Part shown: in pieces, positions 1 through 10,455 of the stretch
Layout: every line of letters starts with the position of its first letter
Position numbering within the stretch: the first letter of the stretch is position 1
Assembly (NCBI GenBank): GCA_949825025.1
Contig: OX463783.1
Location: forward strand, 16,713,628 to 16,777,627
Direction: 5' to 3'
DNA length: 64,000 nt
From: Siphlonurus alternatus
Lineage: Eukaryota > Arthropoda > Insecta > Ephemeroptera > Siphlonuridae
Position numbers and translations under genes: made by a program
Notes under the pieces: generated by a model
Seen by the model: only the letters and a program-made list of their open reading frames with translations
Database searches by the model: none
Told to the model about the DNA's origin: nothing

Positions 1-1
1 C

Positions 2-70
2 GCAGCTAATGAAAACATATATGAATACATAAACGAGCGGAATAGATTTTTGAATATAAAATATTTATAA
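2..70 (+). CDS. C-terminal end of an upstream receptor-family gene (partial)
   Basis: The first bases read open in frame 2 and end at TAA (68-70), giving 22 residues that include NENIYEYINERN. The YEYI core preceded by an acidic/Asn context is the motif found three times in the cytoplasmic tail of gene 2 (10456-13191), and the reading frame ends just before AT-rich DNA. I infer that this is the end of the last exon of another family member whose body lies outside the window. It is short, so a chance match is possible. Confidence 0.4.
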   Translation, partial: AANENIYEYINERNRFLNIKYL

Positions 71-300
71 TACAAATTCATAATATATTTTAAATTGTTT
101 TCTGATTTTACACAACAATGTAAGCCAAGTCAAATTAACAATAAAATAAAGTGTTATACGTATATTTAAACATTTTAAACATGACACAAATAAAAACTAA
201 ACAAGTTACATGCTGCAATAGTAAAATCAGTCTTGATTAACACTATTTTATGCAAGAACAAAGCAAAGCTTATTCATTAATATATTTAAAGTTTAAAAAA
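71..300. other. AT-rich spacer
   Basis: No exon, repeat or RNA is recognisable here. It is probably the 3' UTR of the upstream gene and the flank of the LINE insertion. Confidence 0.4.
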
Positions 301-301
301 C

Positions 302-1645
302 AGTCATTCAATATCCTCAGATAATTTTAGGCCAATAGCAGTTTTGTCAGCCTTCTCTAAAATATTTGAAAAACTATTTCTCGCACAATTAGAATTGCAC
401 TTGGACCTCTATAATATAATGTCGATCGATCAACATAGCTATACAAAAAACAAGTCCACTACCACTGCAATATACACCTTACTTAAACCAGTTTACGAAG
501 CATTAAAAACAAAACAATTAGTAACTTGCACCTTCTTTGATTATTCAAAAGCTTTTGACATGCTCAATCATGACATACTGTATAAAAAACTAGACACATA
601 TGGGATAAGGGATAACGAGTTAAATTTTATTAAATCATTTCTCACGGACAGAACACAAATAGTTTCATTTAAGTTTGATTCAAATAATGAAATCTTGCAA
701 GCCACATCATCACAACTAAAGACAACCCTAGGGGTCCCACAGGGGTCGTCCCTTAGTCCAAGGCTCTACGCAATAGCCACAAATGACCTGTCAGATGCAA
801 TAACTGAAGACGAAGTTGTAAAATACGCAGACGACACAGCATGCACAACAATCGCAAACAACGTTGATACACTCGTAAAGCAAGCGTGTAATAGCACGGC
901 ACAACTCTCGGATTGGAGCACTGATAATAAACTCCTATTAAATCCACAAAAAACTACATTTATCCAATTCACACACAAAAATGCAGTACATGATTACACC
1001 CCAAGAATAACAATACAAAATAAAAACATACAAAAATGCCTGGAAACAACTTATTTGGGAGTTAAAATTACTGAAAACCTAAACTGGGGAGCTCATATTA
1101 ACTCAAAAGCAAAAAGTATAGCATCAGGTATACACGCACTTAGAAACATTAACAAAAAGGTATCAGAAAATGTAAACAAACAACTATATTACGCCCATGT
1201 TCATTCACATCTATGTTATGCAATAATACTCTGGGGAGGCTCAAAGGAAGCTGAAAAATTGTTCTCTCTTCAGAAAAGCGCACTGAAAGTTGTATACCAG
1301 CTTAAAAAAATGGAGTCTTGCAAATCCACATTTATTAAACAAAAAATTCTAACACTGCCCTGTATATATATACTTGAGTGCTGCAAATTTGTACGAAAGC
1401 AGCCTGATCTATTTAAAACAAACGCCACAGTACATAACCATAACACACGAATAAAAAATGACCCCCACCTCCCCAAAGATGTTAATTCCCCCCACTACTC
1501 GTTAACAAATATATACAATAAACTGCCAACAACAATGAAAAGTATTGAGTGCAACTTAAAATTTATAAACGAAGTCAAAAAGTTTTTACTTGTTAATCAA
1601 TTTTACTCAGTAAAGGAGTATTTAACTTTTAAATTTCTGCACTAG
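302..1645 (+). CDS. LINE reverse transcriptase, C-terminal part
   Basis: An uninterrupted frame of about 447 codons with no Met required, because the 5' end is missing. Motif A reads FFDYSKAFD (nt 533-559), motif B GVPQGSSLSP (near 730) and the catalytic motif C YADD (823-834). The C-terminal part carries the YYAHVHSHLCYAIILWGG and YSVKEYL blocks that follow the RT domain in arthropod-type jockey elements. It would copy the element's RNA at a nicked target. All three RT motifs are intact and there is no stop codon, so the copy is fairly young; without an endonuclease or promoter it should not be autonomous. Confidence 0.85.
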   Translation, partial: SHSISSDNFRPIAVLSAFSKIFEKLFLAQLELHLDLYNIMSIDQHSYTKNKSTTTAIYTLLKPVYEALKTKQLVTCTFFDYSKAFDMLNHDILYKKLDTYGIRDNELNFIKSFLTDRTQIVSFKFDSNNEILQATSSQLKTTLGVPQGSSLSPRLYAIATNDLSDAITEDEVVKYADDTACTTIANNVDTLVKQACNSTAQLSDWSTDNKLLLNPQKTTFIQFTHKNAVHDYTPRITIQNKNIQKCLETTYLGVKITENLNWGAHINSKAKSIASGIHALRNINKKVSENVNKQLYYAHVHSHLCYAIILWGGSKEAEKLFSLQKSALKVVYQLKKMESCKSTFIKQKILTLPCIYILECCKFVRKQPDLFKTNATVHNHNTRIKNDPHLPKDVNSPHYSLTNIYNKLPTTMKSIECNLKFINEVKKFLLVNQFYSVKEYLTFKFLH

Positions 1646-1863
1646 GACAATGCTAAATACAAGCAAATACTTCTAAACTATTATAAAATAAACTACACGT
1701 ATGTATAACTAACAGATTTTTGTTTTGTTTTGTTCCATTTTTAAATTACTGCAATATGTATATTTATGTAAACTTAAATTAATTTAATTTCTAGCTAGAC
1801 GTAAGATTTAGATTAAGAAAAAACTTTTGTACCTCTATGTTGTATTATGTACAGCCACACGAG

Positions 1864-1995
<132 letters not shown>

Positions 1996-2142
1996 TAATT
2001 TAATAATAATAATTACATTAGACATCCCGAGGAACTTTCTTCATGCAGGAAGCTATATGACCACAGCAGATAAAATAATGGACAGCTGCATGATGCATGA
2101 ATTTTTATCCATATTAAGAAAGTCTCGACATAAACGTTAACA

Positions 2143-3694
2143 ATGCGTGGTGCTAAAGGCAACATTTTTGTGGCAGTAATTTTGATAGCTGTGAACTGCA
2201 TTAATGCCGAAGGTAAGGTTATTATTATCATATAAGTTGTATAAGTGAACGGAGGAGTTTTGTTTTTCAAAATAAATCATGTACTGCACATAATTATAAC
2301 TTACGCGTATATATGATGTGTCATATATCTTAATTTTTTTAAATTAATTCCAGCCAGGACATTAGTCCTAATGTCCTAATTTTGGTTTGCAATAAATTAA
2401 ATTTTTATTTTAAGCAGATATAAATTATATAATATGGATGATTTAACTGTTTAAATTTGTTTATTATAATCTACAATAATAAATTAAGCAACAATTTGTT
2501 TTGACTCTACTAATAATTGCTGTTTATATATAAAAAAAATGATCTATCCACTGAACTATCATAAAAATAATTCCACGCAGTCATGCTATATTAATATAAT
2601 CCTATAATAGAGGTGAAAGAATATAAATATTATCTTAAAGGGTATAATATTATTTTTTGTTGAACTAACAAAGTAAGTGTTTGGATAAATTCAGTATTTA
2701 TTAATAAAAAATTTATAAAGCAATATTTATTATTTGAATATTAAAAAGTATTAATCAGATAATCAATAAAATAATTAATAATAAAAAAAAATTCAGACGT
2801 TTTTCCTACAAGTTAGTGAAGAGTTTCCATATAATTTTGTAATAAATATAAAATTTCAGTCACAGTTGGAACACTTGCAAGCAATGGAAGAGAGGCTGAG
2901 GTTGTGCTGTGGACAACTCTGCCATCTACGACGTCACCAAACAGAGGTGAGAGGATTGTAATTCAACGCTTACAAGAGCATTGCAATGCATGTGCAGTTG
3001 AAAATTAGCATGTTATTTATTTTAGACAAGTTTCATATGTTGGAATTGCTTCTTCTTGCAAGAATAATTTTTATTTTTTTATTTCGCTTCATTTTTTAAA
3101 TTTTGTTTATAATAGCTCTATTCGTTAGGTTTTTATAGCCTTAATTAGCAGCTGTAATTTTTATTTTAATATATGAGAAAATATCTTCAGAAATTTAGCA
3201 TTACAAAAAAAATATTAATATATATAGTATATTATTAAATAGTACTACTTGCTACAATGCAATGAAACATAATTATTCGGTTTCAGGTTCAAGTAAAGTT
3301 CACACATGTAACAAGCCCAAAGTAGACTCCGGACAGTTCTCCGACTGCCAAGCTGTTGGTGGAGGCATCCCCGCGAGCAGAGTGATATGCCAATGTGTCT
3401 CTTGTTACCTGCAGTTGGAGCTGACTTGCCATTCGGATGGAAAATGGTATCCGGAGACAACCAACGTTTGTGGTGAGTTTTGTTGATTTTCTTTTTTCAT
3501 CAATATGTTTTAACGTAATTCAGTCCAACCATGAATTATTCATTTAATTTAAGATAAACTAAATTTTAATTAAATTAAAATAACCGTTAAATTTAAGCAT
3601 ACAAAAAAGTTTTTTAATTATTTTTAGTTATAATTAAAATTATCATTTACTCTGAAATATTTAATATTTAAGTGTTTTTTTGTGAAATTGGTAT

Positions 3695-3766
<72 letters not shown>

Positions 3767-6700
3767 TTTGTTGAAGATGTACTATATCATGTATCTATAT
3801 AATGGCATTTCTGTATTGGATCCAATAAACAAATCAAATCAAATTAGTAATAAAGAGTGCATCATAATATAGAAATTACTATTTTTTTACCAAACACAAA
3901 ATTATTTAAGTATTTAAATATAAAAAACAAAAATGCAATAAAATTTAATATTACGTTAATGGAGTATTGACTATTGACCTCAATTTTTTTTATTGCAGAA
4001 ATAGATAGAGGGTGCAAAGTTATGCTACCCTGATTTTTTTCTGATTTTATAGAGCCCGGGAACTATTTTTAAAACAATTATTGAAAGTTCTTTTTGTGAC
4101 GTCACGAGACGCCGCTCTTTAAGAAAAAGATAGGACTTGACGCCGCGTAACGTCACAAATAGGACTTTCAATAATTTTTTAAAAATACTTCCCGGGCTCT
4201 AAAAAATCTGAAAAAAATCAGAGTAGCATAACTTTTCACCCTCTATCCATTTCTGCAATAAAAAAAATTGAGTACAATATTCCATTCGGTATCATTATGT
4301 TTCTTGTTTCATGCAATATTTTCAAGCAGCCACATAATATATTATAATATTTGCACTAAGGTGTATAAATGGCATACTTTGAGATAAATGATGGAGATTA
4401 CCCAAATTTATTTTGTGTAGTATTACATCTGACGTTTTACATTTAAAAAGTAAAGTAAATGCTACAATTTTTTTATCACTATCCTGTCCACTCCTGATAT
4501 TATGTGTGGTGTATATGCTTATTAATTAAAAATTTACTCGCCTTCAAAGACGTACATCAATACCCATAATTTTAGTTATAATTTATAAACTTAATCAGGA
4601 CCAACATTAACACAAATAAGTTCAAAATGCTTTGCTTTAATCTTTGGCTTTTATAGTGGAGTTTTCAACTCAACCCATATAATAATATTACATAATATAT
4701 TCATATATTCAAAATAAAATAAATATAATATTCTTATACGTTGATTTTATGCCACACAGATCCGTCAACCCCCGGTGTTCTGTGTAGTAGGTGCCACAGT
4801 AACGACATACCTAACAACGTGAAGTGTGAGACGAGGACCAAGTCGGGATTCCTCAATGAAGAGATTAACTGCCGCTGTAAGAGAAACTGTCAAGAGATCA
4901 AAGTGACGTGTCAAAGTGACGGAAATTGGAAACCTAAGTCAAATAAAGATAAACAACTTTGTGAACGTAAGCACGTGACAAAATTCTAATGGTATTATAA
5001 TTACATAGGAAAATTTTGATACATTTTAATTATTTTGATAATACATTGATGAAAGCAAGATATTTATATTGTTTTGCAATTTATCCAATTTAAATCTAAT
5101 ATACATTGCTTGGTTTGTTGTAAATGTGGGATAAAATTTGGATTAGGTAACTCATCTTCAATAAATATTGATCCTATTTTCATGATTGTATACTATTTGT
5201 ATACCAATGAGGCAAGTGTTGTAATTTCCTAGCCGTGAATGAAAAGCCCTTCCGATCATCTCTACCCGGTGGTTAGAGTAAACCATAATTAGACACTTTA
5301 AATAATATTATAAGACGTACTTCTAACTGATAATTAAATAATTGATTAAAAAAACTATAATTAATAATTAATTGACAGTGGTTAAAATTAGCTAATCACA
5401 CATTTACATTGCATAATTATGTAACTTACATTAAACTCCAAATTGAATTATTTTCAATACCATTATCATTTACATTCATTTGCACAGATCGAACATTTCA
5501 CACCGTGGAGAACAACATGAACGTTTCGTTCTCCGGAGGTCGCTACTCGGTCACGTGTCTTGCTGGGGTGACGACCCTGAGGGAGGGAGCAGCCACCTGC
5601 AAGGACGGAGTGTTCATCAACATGACCAACCCTGAGTGTGAGAAGCCTGTCACAGGTAACAACACCTTTATAAATTATCAGGTTAGGTTATCTTGATAAC
5701 TACTAGTATTTATTGTTTATATTAACTGAAGAAAATATGTTTAAAAAATTAGGAAAAAATAAATTATGGTGAATATTTTACACTTTATTTATTTAAAAAA
5801 AAGTTTTATAATAAATATTGAAGATATTTTTTTATTATAAATAATTTTTGCCATTTTTTTCAATAATTATAATTTTTTTAAATGATAATCAAGGCAGAAA
5901 ATTTTATGTTTTTTAAAGAAAAAGTGACTTTTTTTTTTAAAAAAAAAAGTAGTGCTTTTAAAATAATATCAGATTCTATTTAATATAACAATGAAATACG
6001 GAATTCTTGCACATAATTCAAGTAAATATTATTTAATGCAGTAAAAATTAAAATTTATGAAGAAACTGTATAATTATTTAACTTTTTTTTTAATTCAAAA
6101 GATAATGATAAAACAAAATATTAACAATTTGGCGATATTTAAATTTCATGATAATATGCTTCCAGAGCTGTCAACTCAGAACTCAGGTTAATTTTAATAG
6201 CAGTATTAAAAATCAATGAAACGTCGCAAAAATATTACAACGTCATGTATTAAAGCCAAGATATTTAAGATTCAGAGGCTGTTTTTTTTATTGAATTTCC
6301 CGTATGTCTAACATGTCTATATTCAGGAGTAGAACCTATAGACAGAATGGAAGGCGATCAGGAGAGGCCAAAGCCCATACACCCTAGTGTATTAGGGTGC
6401 CCGACAACCCTTATTTAGGAAAAAAAAATCAGGAGACTGGTCAAGTAAGAGGTCATTAAGAAAAGGAATCGGATTTCATTGATTTTTTTTATTGGTATCA
6501 AAACTTGATACCATGATCAATTATCATGATTTGTTCCATTTACATTAATTTCACACGTTTTTTTTTTTTTTTTTACGTGTACAGGTATGACTGGGAAACC
6601 AAAGATTATATCACATTCCCCAGCTACAAGTACTACACTATTGATAACAGTTGCGACATCTTCTGAAACTACCTTTACTGAAGAGATTTCACCAACTGCA

Positions 6701-6997
6701 ACTACTACAAATATGAATGAATCTGTTTCAGAAGAATCTAACGATGAAGAAAATCTAACATATTATATATTGATTGGTTCAGCAGCAATTCTTACTGTAC
6801 TGAACATTTTGCTTTCCATTTATATTTGCCACATGCACTTTTCACCCTCTTCCATAATAAACAAAAATCAAGTCCATAACCCAGAACAGCTCGAAGCTCA
6901 GCAACAGAATAATGTGGCTGAGAATCAAAATGACATTTACATGGCCCAGAATGATATGTATATGCCAGCAAATGTAGAAGGTAGCAATTTAATTTAA
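2143..6997 (+). CDS. Gene 1: Cys-rich/CCP-like single-pass membrane protein (6 exons)
   Basis: Exons 2143-2212, 2860-2946, 3287-3472, 4760-4966, 5488-5655 and 6585-6997, all joined by phase-1 GT-AG introns; 376 aa. The signal peptide is residues 1-22. A short linker exon (24-52) has a Trp/Pro core. Two Cys-rich exons follow, with 7 Cys (53-114) and 8 Cys (115-183); both hold CxC-x2-3-C ... C-x4-G-x-W. The half-CCP exon (184-239) has 3 Cys, so the total is an even 18. The last exon gives a Thr/Ser/Glu stalk, a TM helix near 299-323 and a ~53-residue tail with two YM motifs (YMAQ, YMPA). It is predicted to be a cell-surface protein; ligand and function are unknown. Introns 1-5 carry no other exon I could see, and intron 3 holds a 329-bp foldback. 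Its closest relative here is gene 3. Confidence 0.8.
3702..3763. repeat. (TA)n microsatellite in gene 1 intron 3
   Basis: About 30 consecutive TA dinucleotides. Confidence 0.9.
3958..4286. mobile_element. Foldback MITE, family A copy 1
   Basis: The two halves are near-perfect inverted copies: each arm runs from AATGGARTATTG through ATTGCAGAAAT and AGAGCCCGGGAA to a short GACGTCAC-rich centre. Related elements of 330 and 341 bp lie at 36127-36456 and 57370-57710. No coding capacity. It sits in gene 1 intron 3. Confidence 0.75.
6300..6425 (+). repeat. Dispersed repeat with a second copy at 62282-62405
   Basis: Shares ordered blocks with 62282-62405: GTATGTCTA, CCTATAGACAG, GGAG/AGGCC, CACCCT and GGTGCCC.ACAAC. 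Probably a short retroelement fragment; class unknown. Confidence 0.5.
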
Positions 6998-7128
6998 TTT
7001 GTCTAAATGAAACAATACATTGTAAGTTATATGACGTCTATTAATTTAAATTAATTATGAAGTTTATATCATTTTGTATAAAATGAAACATAGCAAAATA
7101 TTGAGTACACGTTCTGTAATTTATTGCA

Positions 7129-7263
7129 ATATCGTCGCTTCAGTCGTATAAACCACGAAGTTTTGATGCAATTTTAGGCCCTATTTACATGAAGCATAAG
7201 GTCTATAATTGCATCAAAACTTCATGGTTTATACGACACTTATATTCTGAGGTGACGATATTT
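7129..7263. mobile_element. Foldback MITE, family B copy 1
   Basis: Arms AATATCGTCGC.TCAG ... CTGAGGTGACGATATT, with an inner inverted repeat GTATAAACCACGAAGTTTTG / CAAAACTTCATGGTTTATAC. A second copy lies at 45664-45798. Confidence 0.7.
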
Positions 7264-7525
7264 AGTTTTAGTTTAAAATGGAAAGAAAATGTGTTCAAAA
7301 TTCACATCTTACTTTTCATAAACTCGAATATCACTTGTATTTTTTTTTTTTTTTTATAAAAGTTGTTACCTAAATTAAATCTTCAAGACATGATTTGTAA
7401 TAATCGTTTAAAACTTTATAATATTTGGTCTTGTTCATGATCAGCTATAGATACGAACGAACTACTTGATAATTAATAGAAGTCTTGTAACTTAATTATT
7501 AAACTTAATTAGTATGTATATTCAG

Positions 7526-7687
7526 CAGGCGCGGATACAGAACCAAATTTCGGGAGGGGCTGTCTCCATAAGGCCAACGTTAAAAAATTAAATTAGAGTG
7601 GGGGAAAGTTCTATATTGCCCATGTTAAATCCAAAATTTCGGAGGGGGCTGCAACCCTCCCCCAGCCACCCCCCTGGATCCGCGCCT
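7526..7687. mobile_element. CAGGCGCGGAT...ATCCGCGCCT MITE, copy 1
   Basis: GC-rich ~160-bp element whose ends are inverted (CAGGCGCGGAT / GGATCCGCGCCT), with an inner GGGAGGGGCTG / CTGCAACCCTCCC palindrome. Relatives lie at 33879-34035 and 41729-41910; the last has an 8-bp target duplication, which fits a non-autonomous hAT element. Confidence 0.65.
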
Positions 7688-8349
7688 ATGTATATTATCT
7701 GTAGTAATGAATTAGCTAATATTTAACTCTTCTTTATATTTAAAAAAGAAAGCACTTTTTATTGTGATGTAAATAGTTGTACATAGATTTTATATTTTAC
7801 TGGCATTTTGTAAAATAATTATGCGATCTATATATGCTAAAACATACATGACATGTTAATCATGTTATGCCCTCAATTCTCTATAGTATAATTTATATTG
7901 AAATAAAACATTTCATTATTGTTTCTAAATAATTTTACATCCAAATTTTCTCATTTCTTACAGCAACATTTAATCAATATTTTTTTTAATGGATAAATTC
8001 AATAAATTAATTTTGTAAGTTAACAAAACTCCCTGAATAAACAGAAGCTCCAGTGTATTGTATGGGCATGTCGACATATATAAAATAAAAGGAAGTGTAC
8101 ATAAGAGAAACAAGAGGCATTTTAATCAAATTAATGAACCACATCCATGCAAGTACGTCAGCAAAACCAATTATCAGATATATGAAATATACAATTCAAC
8201 CAGGAAATTTATTTAATTATAATTATTTGGTAATTCTATTTGTTAAATAATTAAAGAATTTTTAAATTTAACAATGCCTTCATGTTATATATATATTTTT
8301 TTTTTCAAATAACTTATTCACAAAGTACTTATAAAACCTCTACTTTATC

Positions 8350-8533
8350 TTAAATTTTTATTCTGGTTTAAATCGAGTACTAAACATGGTACTAAATCTG
8401 GGGCTAAACATGTTACTTAAAAATATAGATTAAATCTGTACTAATTAACGTATTTGTTTGATTACTTTGATCTAGTCCATAATTTTAGTACCATGCTTAG
8501 ATACTCGATTTAAACAAGGATATAAATTTAAAA
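8350..8533. mobile_element. Foldback element
   Basis: Inverted arms around GGTTTAAATCGAGTACTAAAC and GATACTCGATTTAAAC. It resembles the GGGGCATTC family in its GTACTAAACATGGTACTAAA core but lacks those ends. Confidence 0.5.
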
Positions 8534-8855
8534 TAAATTGGGGGGACTAGAGAATTGTGAACACTTCGCAACATAAACAATATATAAAGTGCAATAACTT
8601 TGGAAATTTCCACTGTTATAAACAGAAGTTCGTAAATTAAATTAATATTATACAATTCTTAAGTTTTGTTTATTTTGATGAAATGGCAAGAAAGGAAATG
8701 GATTTATAAAGTTGATAATTTTAATATAAACATGTCTGGGGAATATTTTTGTTAAACAATTGGAAATAATATTTTATATGATTTTAATAACTTATCCTTC
8801 TATTGAAATTTTTTGATGAGATAAATAATTTTTTCTTGAGTTAACTAGCAAAACT

Positions 8856-9021
8856 CAGGCTCGGACTGGCCATAAGGCTGGGTCAAGGATCCCTGACTGG
8901 CCCCTCAGATTTTTAACATAAGAGCATGGGAAAAGTGGCCTCAGACCTCCTGAAAAGTAGCCCCTGCTGCCTGTAATGCCTATATGGCCCTGACTGGCCC
9001 CTAGCTTTTCAGTCCAAGCCT
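8856..9021. mobile_element. hAT-type MITE with 8-bp target duplication
   Basis: Begins CAGGCTCGGACTGG and ends CAGTCCAAGCCT (inverted ends). It is flanked on both sides by GCAAAACT (8848-8855 and 9022-9029). Inner GACTGGCCCCT repeats. Length 166 bp, non-coding. A related end sequence (GCACGGACTGGGCC) is at 20911. Confidence 0.75.
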
Positions 9022-10455
9022 GCAAAACTGTATCATTAATAATAAGAATAATTAATTATCTTATTATTTAAATTAATAAAAAACTTGTGTATGAAACCAT
9101 CAGAACTTGCTCTTAGCTTACCCCCTACATGGACAGTCAAATTTCAAAAGAATGGTTCTAGCAAAGAGATTTTTTTCCCCTTCTTAGATCTCTCGTTGCC
9201 TATAGTATTTTGAGGGTGTCTTTATACTTAATAATAGATTAAACTAAAATTATATTAAAAAGCATAAAATGAATGAAAAAAAAAATACATTAATTATGAT
9301 ACAACAAGGAACAGTATAATAATACACATAATATTTTTTAGTGATTTTTATCTTTTAGTAATTGAACTTTTTTTTTACATATGGAGGCATCATTATCAAA
9401 GATTGTTCAATTATTTAAATAACTAGCATGCATCATCATTCAATTCTAAATAGTATACAATAATGGAAAGACCGTATCGGCAGAAAAAAGACCATAAATG
9501 GGACTCAAACCCACGACCGGTCCAAGTCCCACCTATATGGTCTTCTTTTCTATAGATTTCTGTGTTTCAATATTTTGATTGCTATACTATATAAGAATGT
9601 ATTACATAATAAATTTCAATATTTTCTATATTATAAGTGTATAGCCTTATCTCTAAAATTATGTTACATGATTTAAAATATATAAAACTTTTATAAGTAT
9701 ATTTTTCTCACAATAACTGAAATTCAAAATTTTGTGGAAGAAGATTGATGTTTAAAGTATTTTATTTTATTATAATTATATTGTTAATTATGTTTTTGAG
9801 AAACTAAATATAAGTATATATTTAAAAACAAAATCACTGTTTTGAGCTGAAAAATGAATAAATAATAATGTATATTATGAACCGGCCGATAGAATTATGT
9901 AATATAATCTTGGCTGGACTGTATTGCATAATATTGAAAAAATATTAAAAAAAAAATGGATTTTTTGTATTAACCTGTATAAATGTTGTTAATTTAATGT
10001 TTGTTCATTTTATAGTAACACCTTTGTTTTGTTTTTTTCTAAATTTCATTTATTTTTTCTGTAAATTCTAAATTTTATGTGTTTTGCCATCTTATTTGGA
10101 TCTATGTGTATTTGACGTTCCCCGTATATGAGTTTCTAACTCTTGGGATTTAATTACCATACAATTATATTGTATTATGTATTAATGTATGTGTTTTCTT
10201 CATGAATAAACAAATTAAAAAAAAAATATATGTTCTTTTTACTAATGTATTATACTATTCAAAATCGGATGGTGGTACCGGCTGGTAAACACGTCATTTT
10301 TTTTTAAAATAATTGAGGAAATTTTGATTTGATAATTACAGCTGGATTTCCATATAATCATTAACACTTCCTGTACGTCAAGCCATATGTGCAACCAGGA
10401 TCTAATGTTTATCTAGTTTTGTGTGCTAAGAAATTTAGTACTTCTTGGTACATAA

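Larger units (their letters stand above)
6998..10455. other. Intergenic region between genes 1 and 2
   Basis: AT-rich, with no exon recognised on either strand. It holds the gene 1 3' UTR (possible AATAAA at 7902) and several small inverted-repeat elements, listed separately. Near 9498-9530 the minus strand shows a B-box-like GGTTTGAGTCC, perhaps a decayed tRNA-type SINE. Confidence 0.5.

Noticed and set aside
2013..2270. 85-codon minus-strand ORF
   Set aside because: Antisense to the signal-peptide exon of gene 1; no independent support.
9498..9530. tRNA-like B box on the minus strand
   Set aside because: Only a B-box-like GGTTTGAGTCC; no cloverleaf or A box could be drawn, so no tRNA gene is claimed.
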